Below are positions 27,332 to 36,897 of a DNA stretch of 64,000 bases, piece by piece; the stretch's first letter is position 1, and each line of letters starts with the position of its first letter. The position numbers and the translations under genes were made by a program. The stretch comes from Aquitalea aquatica. Lineage in GTDB: Bacteria > Pseudomonadota > Gammaproteobacteria > Burkholderiales > Chromobacteriaceae. The notes under the pieces are model-generated. The model was not told the DNA's origin. It saw only the letters and a list, made by a program, of their open reading frames with translations, and searched no databases. The stretch is from contig NZ_JACERN010000003.1 in assembly GCF_013911085.1 (NCBI RefSeq), positions 62,001 to 126,000 of the forward strand. The letters are read 5' to 3'.

Positions 27332-29977
27332 TTAGCTCAGACGCACTTTGATCTGCTCGCCCTTGAGCGAAACGGCGATTTTCTTCACCGGCTTGCCGCT
27401 GGCCATGCGGCCTAGCAGGTCGCTGGAAATCTGCGCCAGCAGGGTGCGGGTCAGGATGGCATCGGCATTGCGCGCACCGCTGTCCACATCCATGCAGCGG
27501 GCAGCGATTTGCTCGGCCAGCTCCTGCGGGAACTCCACCTTGGCGCCATGATTGCTGGCGATGCGCTGGCGGATTTTCTCCAGCTTGAGGGCAACAATCG
27601 CCTGCAGGACTTCGTCGCTGATGGGGAAGTAGGGGACGATATCCAGCCGGCCGAGCAGGGCGGGTTTGAATACCTGCTGCAAGGTGGGCCGCAGGATTTC
27701 CACCAGATCGGCTGCGGTCGGTTCGCGGTTCTCGCCTTCGACGGTGACACCGTGTTCGCACGCCCGCATCACCAGCTCGGTGCCGGTGTTGGAGGTCAGC
27801 AGGATGATGGTGTTCTTGAAGTCCACCTCGCGTCCTTCGCTGTCTTCCAGCTGGCCTTTGTCAAAGACCTGGAAGAATAGCTCCATGACATCGGGGTGGG
27901 CTTTTTCCACCTCATCCAGCAGCACCACGGAGTAGGGCTTGCGGCGTACGGCTTCGGTCAGCACACCACCTTCGCCATAACCCACATAGCCCGGAGGCGA
28001 GCCCTTCAGGCCGGACACGCTGTGCGCTTCCTGGTATTCGGACATATTGATGGTGATCAGATTACGCTCGCCGCCATACAGGGCTTCGGCCAGCGCCAGT
28101 GCGGTTTCGGTCTTGCCCACGCCGGAAGGGCCCACCAGCATGAACACGCCCTTGGGCTTGCCGGGGTCTTCCAGATTGGCCTTGGCGATCTGTACCCGTT
28201 CGGCAATCTGCGCCAGCGCATGTTGCTGGCCGATCACCCGCTCGCCCAGCAGGCTGGCCAGCCGCTGCACCTGTTCCAGCTCATTGCTGACCATGCGGCC
28301 CAGCGGGATGCCGGTCCAGCCGGAGATCACGTCGGCAATGACGCTTTCGTCCACGCATTCGAAGGCCAGCGGCTGTTGCTGTTGCAGGGCGCGCAGTGCC
28401 TTGCGCTTGAGCAGTAGCGGACTGGGCTTTTTGCTGCTGGGCTTGGCGCTGTCGGTCTGCTGTTTCAGGGCTTCGATTTCACTGACCAGCTGTTGCTGTT
28501 CTTCCCAGGCGGCGTGTAGCTGCTGCAGGTCCTGCTGCAGCAGGGCGTGACGGGTCTGCAGCTCGGCAATGCGTTCGGCATGGCCTTCTTCGCGCTGCAA
28601 GGCGGCAATCTCACGCTCGATATTGCCCAGCAAAACGCTGACATCCTCCACCGGACCGGGCTTGCCGGCGCGGGACAGGGCGACGCGGGCGCAGGCGGTA
28701 TCCAGCACGCTGATGGCCTTGTCCGGCAGCTGCCGCCCGGTGATGTAGCGGCTGGACAGGTGCACGGCGGCCGTGATGGCTTCATTGAGGATGTCCACCT
28801 GATGGTGATCCTGCATGGCCTGGGTGAGCCCGCGCACCATCTGCACGGCGATGTCGGGCGCGGGCTCTTCCACTTTCACTACCTGGAAGCGGCGTGCCAG
28901 CGCGGCATCTTTTTCGAAGTATTTCTTGTATTCGGCCCAGGTAGTGGCGGCGATGGTGCGCAGTTCGCCCCGTGCCAGCGCCGGCTTCAGCAGATTGGCC
29001 GCGTCGTTCTGGCCGGCAGCACCACCTGCGCCAATCATGGTATGGGCTTCGTCGATAAACAGAATGATGGGTTGCGGGCTGGCCTTGACCTCGTCGATGA
29101 CCTGACGCAGCCGGTTTTCAAACTCGCCCTTGACGCTGGCTCCGGCTTGCAGCAGCCCCAGGTCCAGCGTGCGCAGAGCCACGCCCAGCAACACATCCGG
29201 TACTTCCTGCAGCACGATCTTGCGTGCCAGCCCCTCGACCACGGCGGTTTTGCCCACGCCCGGTTCGCCGGTCAGGATGGGGTTGTTCTGGCGGCGGCGC
29301 ATCAGGATGTCGATCATCTGGCGGATTTCACCATCGCGCCCGAGGATGGGGTCGATCTTGCCGGCGCGGGCCTGGGCGGTGAGGTCTATCGTGTATTTGT
29401 CGAGGGCCGGGCTGCCACGGCCTGCCGGACGCGCTGCGGCATTGTCTTGCTGCTCGCTGCTGTCGTCGTCGGCTTCCTCGCTGTCGCTGACGCCGCTGGC
29501 TGCTTCGCCGCCGTGCTGGCGCAATTGGCGGTAAGCGCCTTGCAACTGGCTGGCATCCTGGCGGGCCAGGCTGCGCGAGCCGGATTGCAGGGCATTGCGC
29601 AGGGCGTCGTCGCGCCACAGCACCAGCAGCAGGTCCAGAGTGGAGATGCTGTCCTGGCCATATTCCATGCTGGCCAGCAACCAGGCTTTTTCCAGCCATT
29701 GCGGCAGCCAGGCGGACAGCACCGGGTTGCGGGTATTGCCACTGCGGAAGGCATCCAGGGCACTATCCAGCTCGCGGTTGACCTGTGCCACCGGCAGACC
29801 CAGTGCCTGCAGCGCAGACAGCGCGGCATTGTCAGCCTGATCCAGCATGGCCAGCAGGACGTGTTCGATTTCCACTTCAAAATGGGTACGCGCCAGCGCG
29901 CGGCTGGCGGCTTGCTCTACAGCCTGGCGTGCGGTGGGAGTGAGTCGTTCGATAAGGGATTTCAAAGATACCGACAT
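27332..29977 (-). CDS. tssH: T6SS sheath-disassembly AAA+ ATPase ClpV
   Basis: 881 residues. The N-terminal Clp_N domain (about 1-150) is followed by a Ser/Asp/Glu-rich linker ([16 protein letters not shown]), then AAA1 with Walker A GEPGVGKT and Walker [16 protein letters not shown], a middle domain, and AAA2 with [16 protein letters not shown] and [20 protein letters not shown]. The TssH/ClpV identity rests on the N-domain and neighbours. It extracts TssB/TssC from contracted sheaths. Start [12 protein letters not shown] at 29977; 44 bases after tssG. Confidence 0.96.
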   Translation of the reverse strand: MSVSLKSLIERLTPTARQAVEQAASRALARTHFEVEIEHVLLAMLDQADNAALSALQALGLPVAQVNRELDSALDAFRSGNTRNPVLSAWLPQWLEKAWLLASMEYGQDSISTLDLLLVLWRDDALRNALQSGSRSLARQDASQLQGAYRQLRQHGGEAASGVSDSEEADDDSSEQQDNAAARPAGRGSPALDKYTIDLTAQARAGKIDPILGRDGEIRQMIDILMRRRQNNPILTGEPGVGKTAVVEGLARKIVLQEVPDVLLGVALRTLDLGLLQAGASVKGEFENRLRQVIDEVKASPQPIILFIDEAHTMIGAGGAAGQNDAANLLKPALARGELRTIAATTWAEYKKYFEKDAALARRFQVVKVEEPAPDIAVQMVRGLTQAMQDHHQVDILNEAITAAVHLSSRYITGRQLPDKAISVLDTACARVALSRAGKPGPVEDVSVLLGNIEREIAALQREEGHAERIAELQTRHALLQQDLQQLHAAWEEQQQLVSEIEALKQQTDSAKPSSKKPSPLLLKRKALRALQQQQPLAFECVDESVIADVISGWTGIPLGRMVSNELEQVQRLASLLGERVIGQQHALAQIAERVQIAKANLEDPGKPKGVFMLVGPSGVGKTETALALAEALYGGERNLITINMSEYQEAHSVSGLKGSPPGYVGYGEGGVLTEAVRRKPYSVVLLDEVEKAHPDVMELFFQVFDKGQLEDSEGREVDFKNTIILLTSNTGTELVMRACEHGVTVEGENREPTAADLVEILRPTLQQVFKPALLGRLDIVPYFPISDEVLQAIVALKLEKIRQRIASNHGAKVEFPQELAEQIAARCMDVDSGARNADAILTRTLLAQISSDLLGRMASGKPVKKIAVSLKGEQIKVRLS

Positions 29978-30021
29978 AGGTTTTCCAATAAGCACAATTC
30001 AAATCAACAAGCCTGCTGCAA

Positions 30022-31047
30022 TTACTGCAGCAGGGCGTAACGCATATCATCCGGGTCGTGCTGTTGTGCGCCCAGCCAGCAACTGCCGCCCAGGCGCAGA
30101 GCATTGTCTGCAGCCAGCCGTGCCGGTGGTACAGCCTGTTTCTGCAATACCAGGCAGACATCCACCGCCAGATTGTGGCCAACGGCAAACTTCAGCAGCG
30201 CCTGCAAGGCCTGCGCCGCCGGGCCTCCCGGTTGCAGGGCGTCGTAACGCTGGCGGTCCATGCTGCCCAGGCGCAGCTGCAGCCTGGTCTGCCTGTCCCA
30301 TACCCGTGCGCCGGCCAGCACCGAAATCCCCAGTTCGCAGGCATGGCCGCCCAGGCGGCTTTGTTCGTCCAGCGGAATATTCATCCATTGGCCGACAAAC
30401 TGCTGCAGGCTGGCGGATACACCGAAAAAGCCTTCCACCAGCGCAACCAGTGCCTGGCCCGACAAGGGCTTCTGGCTGAGCAGGCCGGCAAAGTAGACGA
30501 ACAGATTTTCATCTATGCCATTGTCACCTTGCAATTGCTGGCGCAAGGATTGCAGACCCAAGCCGCTCAAATCCAGCAGATTCCGGCTGAAGTCGTCTTC
30601 TTCACCCGCCTCCACGCGAATCCAGTAGCGGTATTTTTGCCAGGCCGCAAAAAACAGCGCGGCAGAGCGATGGCTGAACAGGTCGAGAAAGGCGTGCAGC
30701 GAGTCGTCCTTGTATTGCTGACGTCGCTCCAGCAGCAGCTCGGTATAGGAGGTGGGCAGTACACCGCTGGGGCCGGTGAGGCCGATGAAGCTCTGCGTCA
30801 TCTCACTCAGCGCATCGCCATCCTCGGCGGCGGCTGCCGGCCGGTAAGACTGCAGTTCGCTGGGTGGAAAACTGAGCGAGGCCAGGGTGCGGAAACGCAA
30901 GCGGGGCGGCAAGGCGGCGCGGCGGCCATCGCGCTTGCGCATACTCAGTCCCAGCAGCCGTACTGCCTGGAAAAAGCTGAACTGGCTGGCGTCTTGCGCC
31001 AGCTCTGCGTTCAGATCACGAGGGCTTCGCCGGCGCGGGCTGGCCAT
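30022..31047 (-). CDS. tssG: T6SS baseplate protein TssG
   Basis: 341 residues. The family N-terminus is FSFFQAVRLLGL, followed by LRFRTLASLSFPPSEL, FIGLTGPSGVLPTSYTE and the ALFFAAWQKYRY motif. TssG joins TssF, TssK and TssE in the baseplate wedge. The ATG at 31047 is preceded by GAGGAGGT and overlaps the end of tssF by 37 bases, a sign of translational coupling. The open frame extends upstream to 31113, but only as tssF overlap. Confidence 0.94.
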   Translation of the reverse strand: MASPRRRSPRDLNAELAQDASQFSFFQAVRLLGLSMRKRDGRRAALPPRLRFRTLASLSFPPSELQSYRPAAAAEDGDALSEMTQSFIGLTGPSGVLPTSYTELLLERRQQYKDDSLHAFLDLFSHRSAALFFAAWQKYRYWIRVEAGEEDDFSRNLLDLSGLGLQSLRQQLQGDNGIDENLFVYFAGLLSQKPLSGQALVALVEGFFGVSASLQQFVGQWMNIPLDEQSRLGGHACELGISVLAGARVWDRQTRLQLRLGSMDRQRYDALQPGGPAAQALQALLKFAVGHNLAVDVCLVLQKQAVPPARLAADNALRLGGSCWLGAQQHDPDDMRYALLQ

Positions 31048-32870
31048 GTCGCTACCTCCTCGTCTTGTTGCACCGTATGCACGCGCAGACGGCTGAAACT
31101 GTTCGGGCTGCAATAAAGTGCGAAGAAACGCTCCAGCACCGAGGCAAACAGGTAAACGCTGCCGCCCACGTAATAGTCGGCATCCAGCGTCAGCTGGATT
31201 TCACTGCCACGCACAAAGCCGGAGAAGTCGCGGCCACTGACCCGGCTGACTGCTGCCTGGCTGCGGATGCCGACAATGCCCTGGATTTGCCGGGTATTCA
31301 CTGCCGAGTCCCCCAGGTTGTACAGGGTCAGCATTTCCTGGATCGCCTGACAGCCGGAATCGACGATGGACAGGTAATTCAGCGACAAATGCGAAATCAG
31401 CCGCCACTGCACCGCCCGTCCCAGCGGGCTGCGCTGGCTGGCGCTGGGCTTGCGCAGCAGCCGTACCCGCTTCACTACCGAATGGCCGGGCAGGGAAAAA
31501 TCCGTGCGCTGGGTAGCCTGGCTGCCACCAAAGGGAATCTGCTCCGGCAGGTCGCGGTTGCTGCACAGCAGGCTCAGGCTCAATACCTCGCTGGCTGGGC
31601 GCACGGCATTGAACTGCAAGTCCACCAGATGCAGTTCCATTTCACTGCCCTTGTCACTCTGGCGGCGCGAGTTTTCACGGCTGGCATGCCAGTAAAAGCG
31701 GGGAGCCTTGAGATGACTGCCATGGCGCGTGGCGTAGAAGGGGGCGACTTCCTCGCTGCGTTCGCCTTCGGCAGATTTCTCCACGCGGACGACCCGCTGC
31801 AGCTGTACCACTTCGTAGGCCAGCGGCTTGCGCGCATCCACCACCACCGGATAGCTGGCTTTCTGATGGGTCACCCGGATGGGTTCGCCCGGCTGCTGGA
31901 ACAGATTGACAATAGGCGTGCAGCCCAGCTTGAGGTGTTGGGCCTGCAACTGCGCCAGCAGCCGATGGTGGCGTTCGCTGTCCGGGTAGCGTTTCAGCAT
32001 GATCTGCACGACCAGCTTGTCGCCAGGCAGCCGGCTGGTCGGCTTGTCCAGTTGCAGCAAGTCGACAAACAGGAATTTGTCCGGATAGCAGAAGTATTCG
32101 GTCAGCAGGCGATAGCCCATGAATGAGCGCTCGTCATACTCCAGCATGCCTTCGTCTTTGCCAAAGCCCACCGGCTGCAGGCAGGAGGCGGGCAGCACCC
32201 GCGTGCGTGCCGGGTCCTCGCTGCCATCGCCCACCCGCACACCCAGCGCATTGGACAGCAGCATTTCATACAGCAGATGCATCAGCGCCGGCTCGCCGTC
32301 TAGGAAAAACCGCAGTGATTGTAGGCCGATATCGCAGAGCGGCAAGCCACCCTGGCTTTGCAGCTCCAGGGTGAGGATGGCGGCGGCATCCGGCGCCAGT
32401 TGCCGCAGATAAGGCGAGGCACTGGTCAGTTCCAGCCGGGCCTTGTCCAGCGTCAGCGGGTACAGGTCTACCGGATAGGCACTGCGGAATTTGCACACCA
32501 CACCCTGCATGGCCGGGGCATGCACCGGCTGGCCACGCTCCACCCGGTAGCGCTTGGCAATTTCCGGCCGCAGGGGGTCGCACTCAAACTGCACGATGCT
32601 GGCCGACGGCACGGGCTGCAGATAGTGCGGGTAGAGCACGTCCAGAAAACTGCCGGCCACTTCCGGGTAGTCATCATCCAGCTTTTTGTGGATACGGGCA
32701 GCCAGCAGCGCAAACGACTCGATCAGCCGCTCGGTATGCGGGTCCTCGCACTGGTCGCCTTCCATGTGCAGGCGACCGGCAATCTTCGGGTAGCGCCGGG
32801 CAAATTCACCGGATAGCTCGCGCAGCTGACCCAGTTCGCGTTCGTAATAGGGGAGGAGGTTTTCTAGCAT
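31011..32870 (-). CDS. tssF: T6SS baseplate protein TssF
   Basis: 619 residues. Starts MLENLLPYYERELGQLRELSGEFARRYPKIA-type, the classical TssF/VasA N-terminus, followed by DPHTERLIESFALLAARIHKKLDDDYPEVAGSFLDVLYPHYL. It forms the (TssF)2-TssG wedge that contacts VgrG. The start lies 6 bases after the lipase stop, which ties effector and core genes into one transcription unit. Confidence 0.96.
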   Translation of the reverse strand: MLENLLPYYERELGQLRELSGEFARRYPKIAGRLHMEGDQCEDPHTERLIESFALLAARIHKKLDDDYPEVAGSFLDVLYPHYLQPVPSASIVQFECDPLRPEIAKRYRVERGQPVHAPAMQGVVCKFRSAYPVDLYPLTLDKARLELTSASPYLRQLAPDAAAILTLELQSQGGLPLCDIGLQSLRFFLDGEPALMHLLYEMLLSNALGVRVGDGSEDPARTRVLPASCLQPVGFGKDEGMLEYDERSFMGYRLLTEYFCYPDKFLFVDLLQLDKPTSRLPGDKLVVQIMLKRYPDSERHHRLLAQLQAQHLKLGCTPIVNLFQQPGEPIRVTHQKASYPVVVDARKPLAYEVVQLQRVVRVEKSAEGERSEEVAPFYATRHGSHLKAPRFYWHASRENSRRQSDKGSEMELHLVDLQFNAVRPASEVLSLSLLCSNRDLPEQIPFGGSQATQRTDFSLPGHSVVKRVRLLRKPSASQRSPLGRAVQWRLISHLSLNYLSIVDSGCQAIQEMLTLYNLGDSAVNTRQIQGIVGIRSQAAVSRVSGRDFSGFVRGSEIQLTLDADYYVGGSVYLFASVLERFFALYCSPNSFSRLRVHTVQQDEEVATWPARAGEALVI

Positions 32871-32876
32871 GCGTTA

Positions 32877-34907
32877 TTAGTGGCTGGATCGAGATATACG
32901 TTGTTGTGCGGACTGCTCTAGTTCCTTGCGCTTGATGTCCGTTACCCGTGGCGAGCGACAGATCAGCTGCTTGTTGCTATTGCCATCGGTGAAGAAAACA
33001 GTGCGGTAACGCAAATAAGTACCGTGTGGTTCACGTTTGGCCAGTGCCGCATGCATGAACCATGCACGGGAGTCATGCACATGCTCGTCGTACAGTGCCA
33101 TCAGCTCCGGGTTTTGGGTCACTGCGTTATACAAGCCCTCACCATCTTCGCGCAGCATGACCAGTTCCTCGCCGCAGTCATCGCTGAATACGCGCGAAAT
33201 GCCGGTAAAGAAGGTGGCCAGACCGCCAATCACATTGAAAGACAGAGTGGTGCGGCCGACATAATCATCAGCAAAATCCTTGGCCCCTTCTTTCAACTGG
33301 GTTTTGTCCTGTGTGGCTTCGTATTCTTTATTGATATTCGGGGTGTAAGTTTTATTGCCATCGGTAGGCTTGCCGTTCTTGACCGGTGCTTCCAGGGTGA
33401 CCGCCTGGCTTTTGCCTTGCTTGCTCTGCTTTTTCCAGGCGTCTTTTTCCGCTTCTGCCTGCCAGGATGGGGTGTCTCTGGAGTGTTGATAGAAGGGGGC
33501 ATTTTCATAGCCAGGGCCACCCTTCTCGTGCAGCCCTCCTGCGTAGCGGGCAATACGCCAGGCGGTGATCTGGGCGGTCTGGAACTGCAGGATGTCTTCC
33601 AGTGAGCTGCTGGCACTGGCTTGTTGACGCCAGGCTTCGAAGCGAGTGATTAAAAGTTCGCTGTAAGTATAAAGTTGGGAGGTTGATTCCTTCATAAAGC
33701 GCCATTGTTCACGTTGCTGCAGCTGGGCAATGCGCTCGGCAGAGCCATGCAATAACTCCTTATTTACTTGCAGTGGTGCTCCGGCATCAAATGCCAGCCG
33801 GTACATATGCAGCAGCGGCAGCTGTGATAGCAACATGCCTTGCCCTTCGCGGGCCTTGCCCTGGTCACCTGGCGGATAGCCGCCGCCAACATCGCTGTGC
33901 ATGCCCGGATACACCCATTCACCCAGCGTGCAGGCCGGATAGCTGCGGTTGGCAATGGCGATGGAGTCCAGTGCAAAGCACAGTCGCTGCTCATGTGCAC
34001 TCACCAGATGGGCGCAGCGCCGGGGCAGATGCGCCTCTGGTGGCAGTTTCATGGTTCCATCTGCCCAGCCCATATGGCCTTCTGCTCCCGGGGCCAGTTC
34101 GGTCAGTCCCACAGCCGCCACGGTATCGAACAGGCCGAGAAATTCCACGCTGAGCGGAATGCCGCACAGGCTTTCGCAGCCGTCGTCCAGCTGTTCGCGC
34201 AAGCGCCAGATAAAGGCCCGTGCTTCGGCCGCCCCGCGTGAGAAGCCGTACACATAAAGCTTGATGCTGAGAATTTCCGGTTTGTAACCGTTTTGGCGTT
34301 TGGTCAGCAAGGGGGCCAGTTGTTGTTGTATCAGCTCCCGGCGTTCCTGCCGGGTGGTGCTGCGTTGTTGTTTCACCCCGTGCTCTGATTCCACATAGCT
34401 ATACTGCATGGCCTTGACTAATGCGTAAGCATCTTCAGCATCCAGTTTCTCATTTTGAGCGCTATAGGCACGGCGCAAGGCATCAATCAGTCGAGTCAGC
34501 CCCCACAGGATGCGGTCCTCGCCACCAGCGGCAAAGCTCAGGCCGCTGCCGGAGGGTTTGCCTTCACCGATCTCCTTGAAAACCGTACCCACTCCCTGCA
34601 TGTAATAGCTGTAATATCCCCAGTCTCTACCATCGAGATAGCCAATTGATGCATTAAACAAGCGCCGCACATTGCTGCTGTTGACCGGATTGGCCTTGTC
34701 ATCCGAGTCGCCATGGTTATTGGTGCCGTCAAAAAACAGGCTGATATTCAGTACCTGCACGCAAGGCGAGGGCTGCCCCTCCTGCCGTGCCTGGCAGTGT
34801 GCTGCATCGACCTGCTGTTGTTGCTGGCTGCGATTGGCAATGACTTCGTCCAGACGGGTGGGTAGATAACCCGCTTCAGGAAAGGCGGGGGCGATCAGTG
34901 CTGGCAT
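32877..34907 (-). CDS. Tle1-like T6SS lipase effector (DUF2235)
   Basis: 676 residues. An alpha/beta-hydrolase of the DUF2235/Tle1 phospholipase group. The nucleophile elbow is YGFSRGAAEAR with S223. NISLFFDGTNNH begins the fold and the second signature is PGMHSDVGGGYPPGD (H337, D339). Tle1 lipases hydrolyse phospholipids of target bacteria after delivery on VgrG. No signal peptide, as expected for a T6SS cargo. It overlaps the upstream DUF3304 stop by 13 bases and is followed 6 bases later by tssF. The middle (about 500-560) is Lys/Gln-rich and probably a flexible insert. Confidence 0.9.
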   Translation of the reverse strand: MPALIAPAFPEAGYLPTRLDEVIANRSQQQQQVDAAHCQARQEGQPSPCVQVLNISLFFDGTNNHGDSDDKANPVNSSNVRRLFNASIGYLDGRDWGYYSYYMQGVGTVFKEIGEGKPSGSGLSFAAGGEDRILWGLTRLIDALRRAYSAQNEKLDAEDAYALVKAMQYSYVESEHGVKQQRSTTRQERRELIQQQLAPLLTKRQNGYKPEILSIKLYVYGFSRGAAEARAFIWRLREQLDDGCESLCGIPLSVEFLGLFDTVAAVGLTELAPGAEGHMGWADGTMKLPPEAHLPRRCAHLVSAHEQRLCFALDSIAIANRSYPACTLGEWVYPGMHSDVGGGYPPGDQGKAREGQGMLLSQLPLLHMYRLAFDAGAPLQVNKELLHGSAERIAQLQQREQWRFMKESTSQLYTYSELLITRFEAWRQQASASSSLEDILQFQTAQITAWRIARYAGGLHEKGGPGYENAPFYQHSRDTPSWQAEAEKDAWKKQSKQGKSQAVTLEAPVKNGKPTDGNKTYTPNINKEYEATQDKTQLKEGAKDFADDYVGRTTLSFNVIGGLATFFTGISRVFSDDCGEELVMLREDGEGLYNAVTQNPELMALYDEHVHDSRAWFMHAALAKREPHGTYLRYRTVFFTDGNSNKQLICRSPRVTDIKRKELEQSAQQRISRSSH

Positions 34908-35449
34908 GTTGGCGAGGCTCCCAGGCGGCGGATGATTTCCATGGCGCGTCCTTCGCCATATGGCAAATGACCCAATACCCTGCTGTGTTCAGTTGAGTCG
35001 ATCAGTGGATAGACCTTGTCACAAGGCAGAAAAATCAGTACCAGAGAAGATACCTTTTGGTAGGGGGGTATAGGCATGGTAATACTGTGCTGGGTGTAGT
35101 TGGCTTCGTGTACCTCGTACCACTTGATTCCCTCGGCGGTGATTGAGCCATATTTCCCTCTTGGTGGCTGCTTCACTCCTCCAGGGTTCTGCCCAGGGTT
35201 TGGGTCCTTGGTCCACTCGATAGTGGCCATCATGCCGGGCTGCCATTTTTTTGGCAGGCTGACACAGCACTCTTCGCCACCACCACCGCCAATGCCCTGG
35301 CCATTAAAGCTGGCATGGACAATGGTGGCGTTTGACATGATGTTGACGACACTGGCTCCTGCACCAATGGTGGCGGGCCGGGCCATGCTTTCGCAGGCGC
35401 TCAGGCTCAGGGTGAGTAATAGCGTGGTAACAACAGTTTTCCATTGCAT
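34895..35449 (-). CDS. DUF3304 lipoprotein, probable Tle1 immunity protein (copy B)
   Basis: 184 residues from ATG 35449. A lipoprotein signal MQWKTVVTTLLLTLSLSAC has lipobox L-S-A-C, so the mature protein is lipid-anchored, where it could block a periplasm-acting lipase. The core ESMARPATIGAGA, IVHASFNGQG, GGGGGEECCVS, WQPGMMATIEWTKDP is DUF3304. It is a close duplicate of the gene at 35537-36103. The stop overlaps the lipase start by 13 bases. The immunity role is inferred from position and from the family's association with DUF2235 effectors. Confidence 0.9.
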   Translation of the reverse strand: MQWKTVVTTLLLTLSLSACESMARPATIGAGASVVNIMSNATIVHASFNGQGIGGGGGEECCVSLPKKWQPGMMATIEWTKDPNPGQNPGGVKQPPRGKYGSITAEGIKWYEVHEANYTQHSITMPIPPYQKVSSLVLIFLPCDKVYPLIDSTEHSRVLGHLPYGEGRAMEIIRRLGASPTCQH

Positions 35450-35453
35450 GGTT

Positions 35454-35549
35454 TCAGTCTCGCTCAAGGTGCGCGGCAGGCGAAGGCAAGGTAGTGCTCC
35501 TGCGCTTACTTGAGTGGTTTGAGCAGGGAGTTTTGATCAGGGCTGGCAT
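35454..35549 (-). pseudogene. Remnant of an effector start between the two DUF3304 genes
   Basis: A 31-codon frame that starts ATG CCA GCC CTG ATC (M-P-A-L-I), the same five codons (one synonymous change) that open the lipase gene at 34907, then diverges and stops just before the copy-B start. It overlaps the copy-A DUF3304 stop by the same 13 bases as the real lipase overlaps copy B. This is what remains if a DUF3304-plus-effector-start segment was duplicated, or if a second effector was deleted. Not expected to be functional. Confidence 0.65.
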
Positions 35550-36103
35550 GTTGCGGAGGCTCCCAGGCGGTGAATGATTTCGGGATAACGATCTTCTCGG
35601 CCACGCAAATTACCAAGCACCCTGCCAAGTTCCTTGGTGTCAATCAGCGGATAGACCTTGTCACAAGGCAGAAAAACCAGCACCAATGCACCTACCTCCT
35701 GGTAGGGCGGTACCGGGATGGTGATGCTGTGCTGGGTGTAGTTGGCTTTGTGAATGGCATACCACTTGATTACTTCGGGTGTTGTCGTGCCATCGGGGTT
35801 GTATCTGGGGGGGTTGATACCGCCTGGATTCGTGTCTGGGCTGGGGTCTTTGGTCCACTCGATAGTGGCCATCATGCCGGGCTGCCACTTCTCCGGCACG
35901 CTGACGCAGCACTCTTCGCCACCACCACCACCCATGCCCTGGCCATTAAAGCTGGCATGGACAATGGTGGCGTTTGACATGGTGTTGACGACACGTGCCC
36001 CCGCGCCAATGGTGGCTGGCCGGGCCATGCTTTCGCAGGCGCCCAGGCTCAGCAGGGTCAGCAGGTAGAGCAAAACTTGTGGAGCCAAGCTGGGGTGTCT
36101 CAT
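35537..36103 (-). CDS. DUF3304 lipoprotein, probable Tle1 immunity protein (copy A)
   Basis: 188 residues from ATG 36103. Signal peptide MRHPSLAPQVLLYLLTLLSL ends in lipobox L-G-A-C. Roughly three quarters of the mature sequence is identical to copy B (same ESMARPATIGAGA core and same Gly-rich EECC motif); the divergent part is the proline-rich segment after WTKDP and the C-terminus. The ATG overlaps the DUF4123 gene stop by 4 bases. Two diverged immunity copies may give protection against variant lipases. Confidence 0.9.
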   Translation of the reverse strand: MRHPSLAPQVLLYLLTLLSLGACESMARPATIGAGARVVNTMSNATIVHASFNGQGMGGGGGEECCVSVPEKWQPGMMATIEWTKDPSPDTNPGGINPPRYNPDGTTTPEVIKWYAIHKANYTQHSITIPVPPYQEVGALVLVFLPCDKVYPLIDTKELGRVLGNLRGREDRYPEIIHRLGASATCQP

Positions 36104-36897
36104 GGAGCCTCCCGGCGTAAATAGCTTTCCACCAGCGGCATGCGTTCTGGTTCTGACCATAGTTTGGCCTGGTCAGCGGCGTATTGGGCGGCTACCAATC
36201 TTTTCATCAGCTCTTCTTCTGAGTCCAGGCCATACATCGCAGGTAGCAGCAAATGGTTCTGCCGCCAGGTTTCAGCGGCATGCCATAGCGACAAGGTGTG
36301 AATCTGTTCGGGCAATAAGTTCAGGTTTTCATCTGGTGGCTGTGCGGGTGCTGTGTCTGCGTGTGGCAGTTGCAGGCTGCGGGCGTGGCCGTCTCTATCC
36401 AGCCAGTGCCATTGCTGAGCGCAGCCCAGCAAGAAGTGTTGTTGCATGGGTAGCAGGCAGGCGCAGACCGGGGCAAACAGGCGAGGATCATAAAAGCGCA
36501 GCACGCCCTGTTGCCGGCCTTGATCCCACTTCACCTGCAGGCAGGCTGTCAGATGTGTTGCCAGTGCCTCAAAATCGCAAGTGCTCAGCAGAGCTAATAA
36601 CCTGGGCTGACCTTGCCATTTATCCAGTCGGCGCTGCCATTTTTCCAGCAGGGCTGGTGTGTGCAGCGCTAGCCGGATCAATACCGGGCCTTCGTCGGCG
36701 GCATCGGCATGTGGGGTATCCAGCAACAAGGCGCGTGGTGGGTGCATGACGGGTAAATGGCGTTGCCAGCCATGGTTGATGCCCGATTGGTCAACGATGA
36801 AATCCAGCCATTCCAGGTCGGCGTCAAGGGCTTGCTGGCATAGCATGGTCAGCCAGTCATGAGTGGTTGGCCGAGGCGAAATCAGCAGCTGCTTCAT
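36100..36897 (-). CDS. DUF4123 T6SS effector-loading adaptor (Tap/TEC)
   Basis: 265 residues. The N-terminal DUF4123 domain covers WLTMLCQQALDADLEWLDFIVDQSG through LLALLSTCDFEALATHLTACLQVKWDQGRQQGVLRFYDPRLFAPV; the LRFYDPR motif is the family hallmark. The C-terminal helical part binds cargo. Such adaptors load a specific effector on the cognate VgrG and are not secreted. Its position between vgrG and the immunity/lipase genes predicts that it serves this lipase. The start overlaps the vgrG stop (ATGA at 36897-36894). Confidence 0.9.
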   Translation of the reverse strand: MKQLLISPRPTTHDWLTMLCQQALDADLEWLDFIVDQSGINHGWQRHLPVMHPPRALLLDTPHADAADEGPVLIRLALHTPALLEKWQRRLDKWQGQPRLLALLSTCDFEALATHLTACLQVKWDQGRQQGVLRFYDPRLFAPVCACLLPMQQHFLLGCAQQWHWLDRDGHARSLQLPHADTAPAQPPDENLNLLPEQIHTLSLWHAAETWRQNHLLLPAMYGLDSEEELMKRLVAAQYAADQAKLWSEPERMPLVESYLRREAP

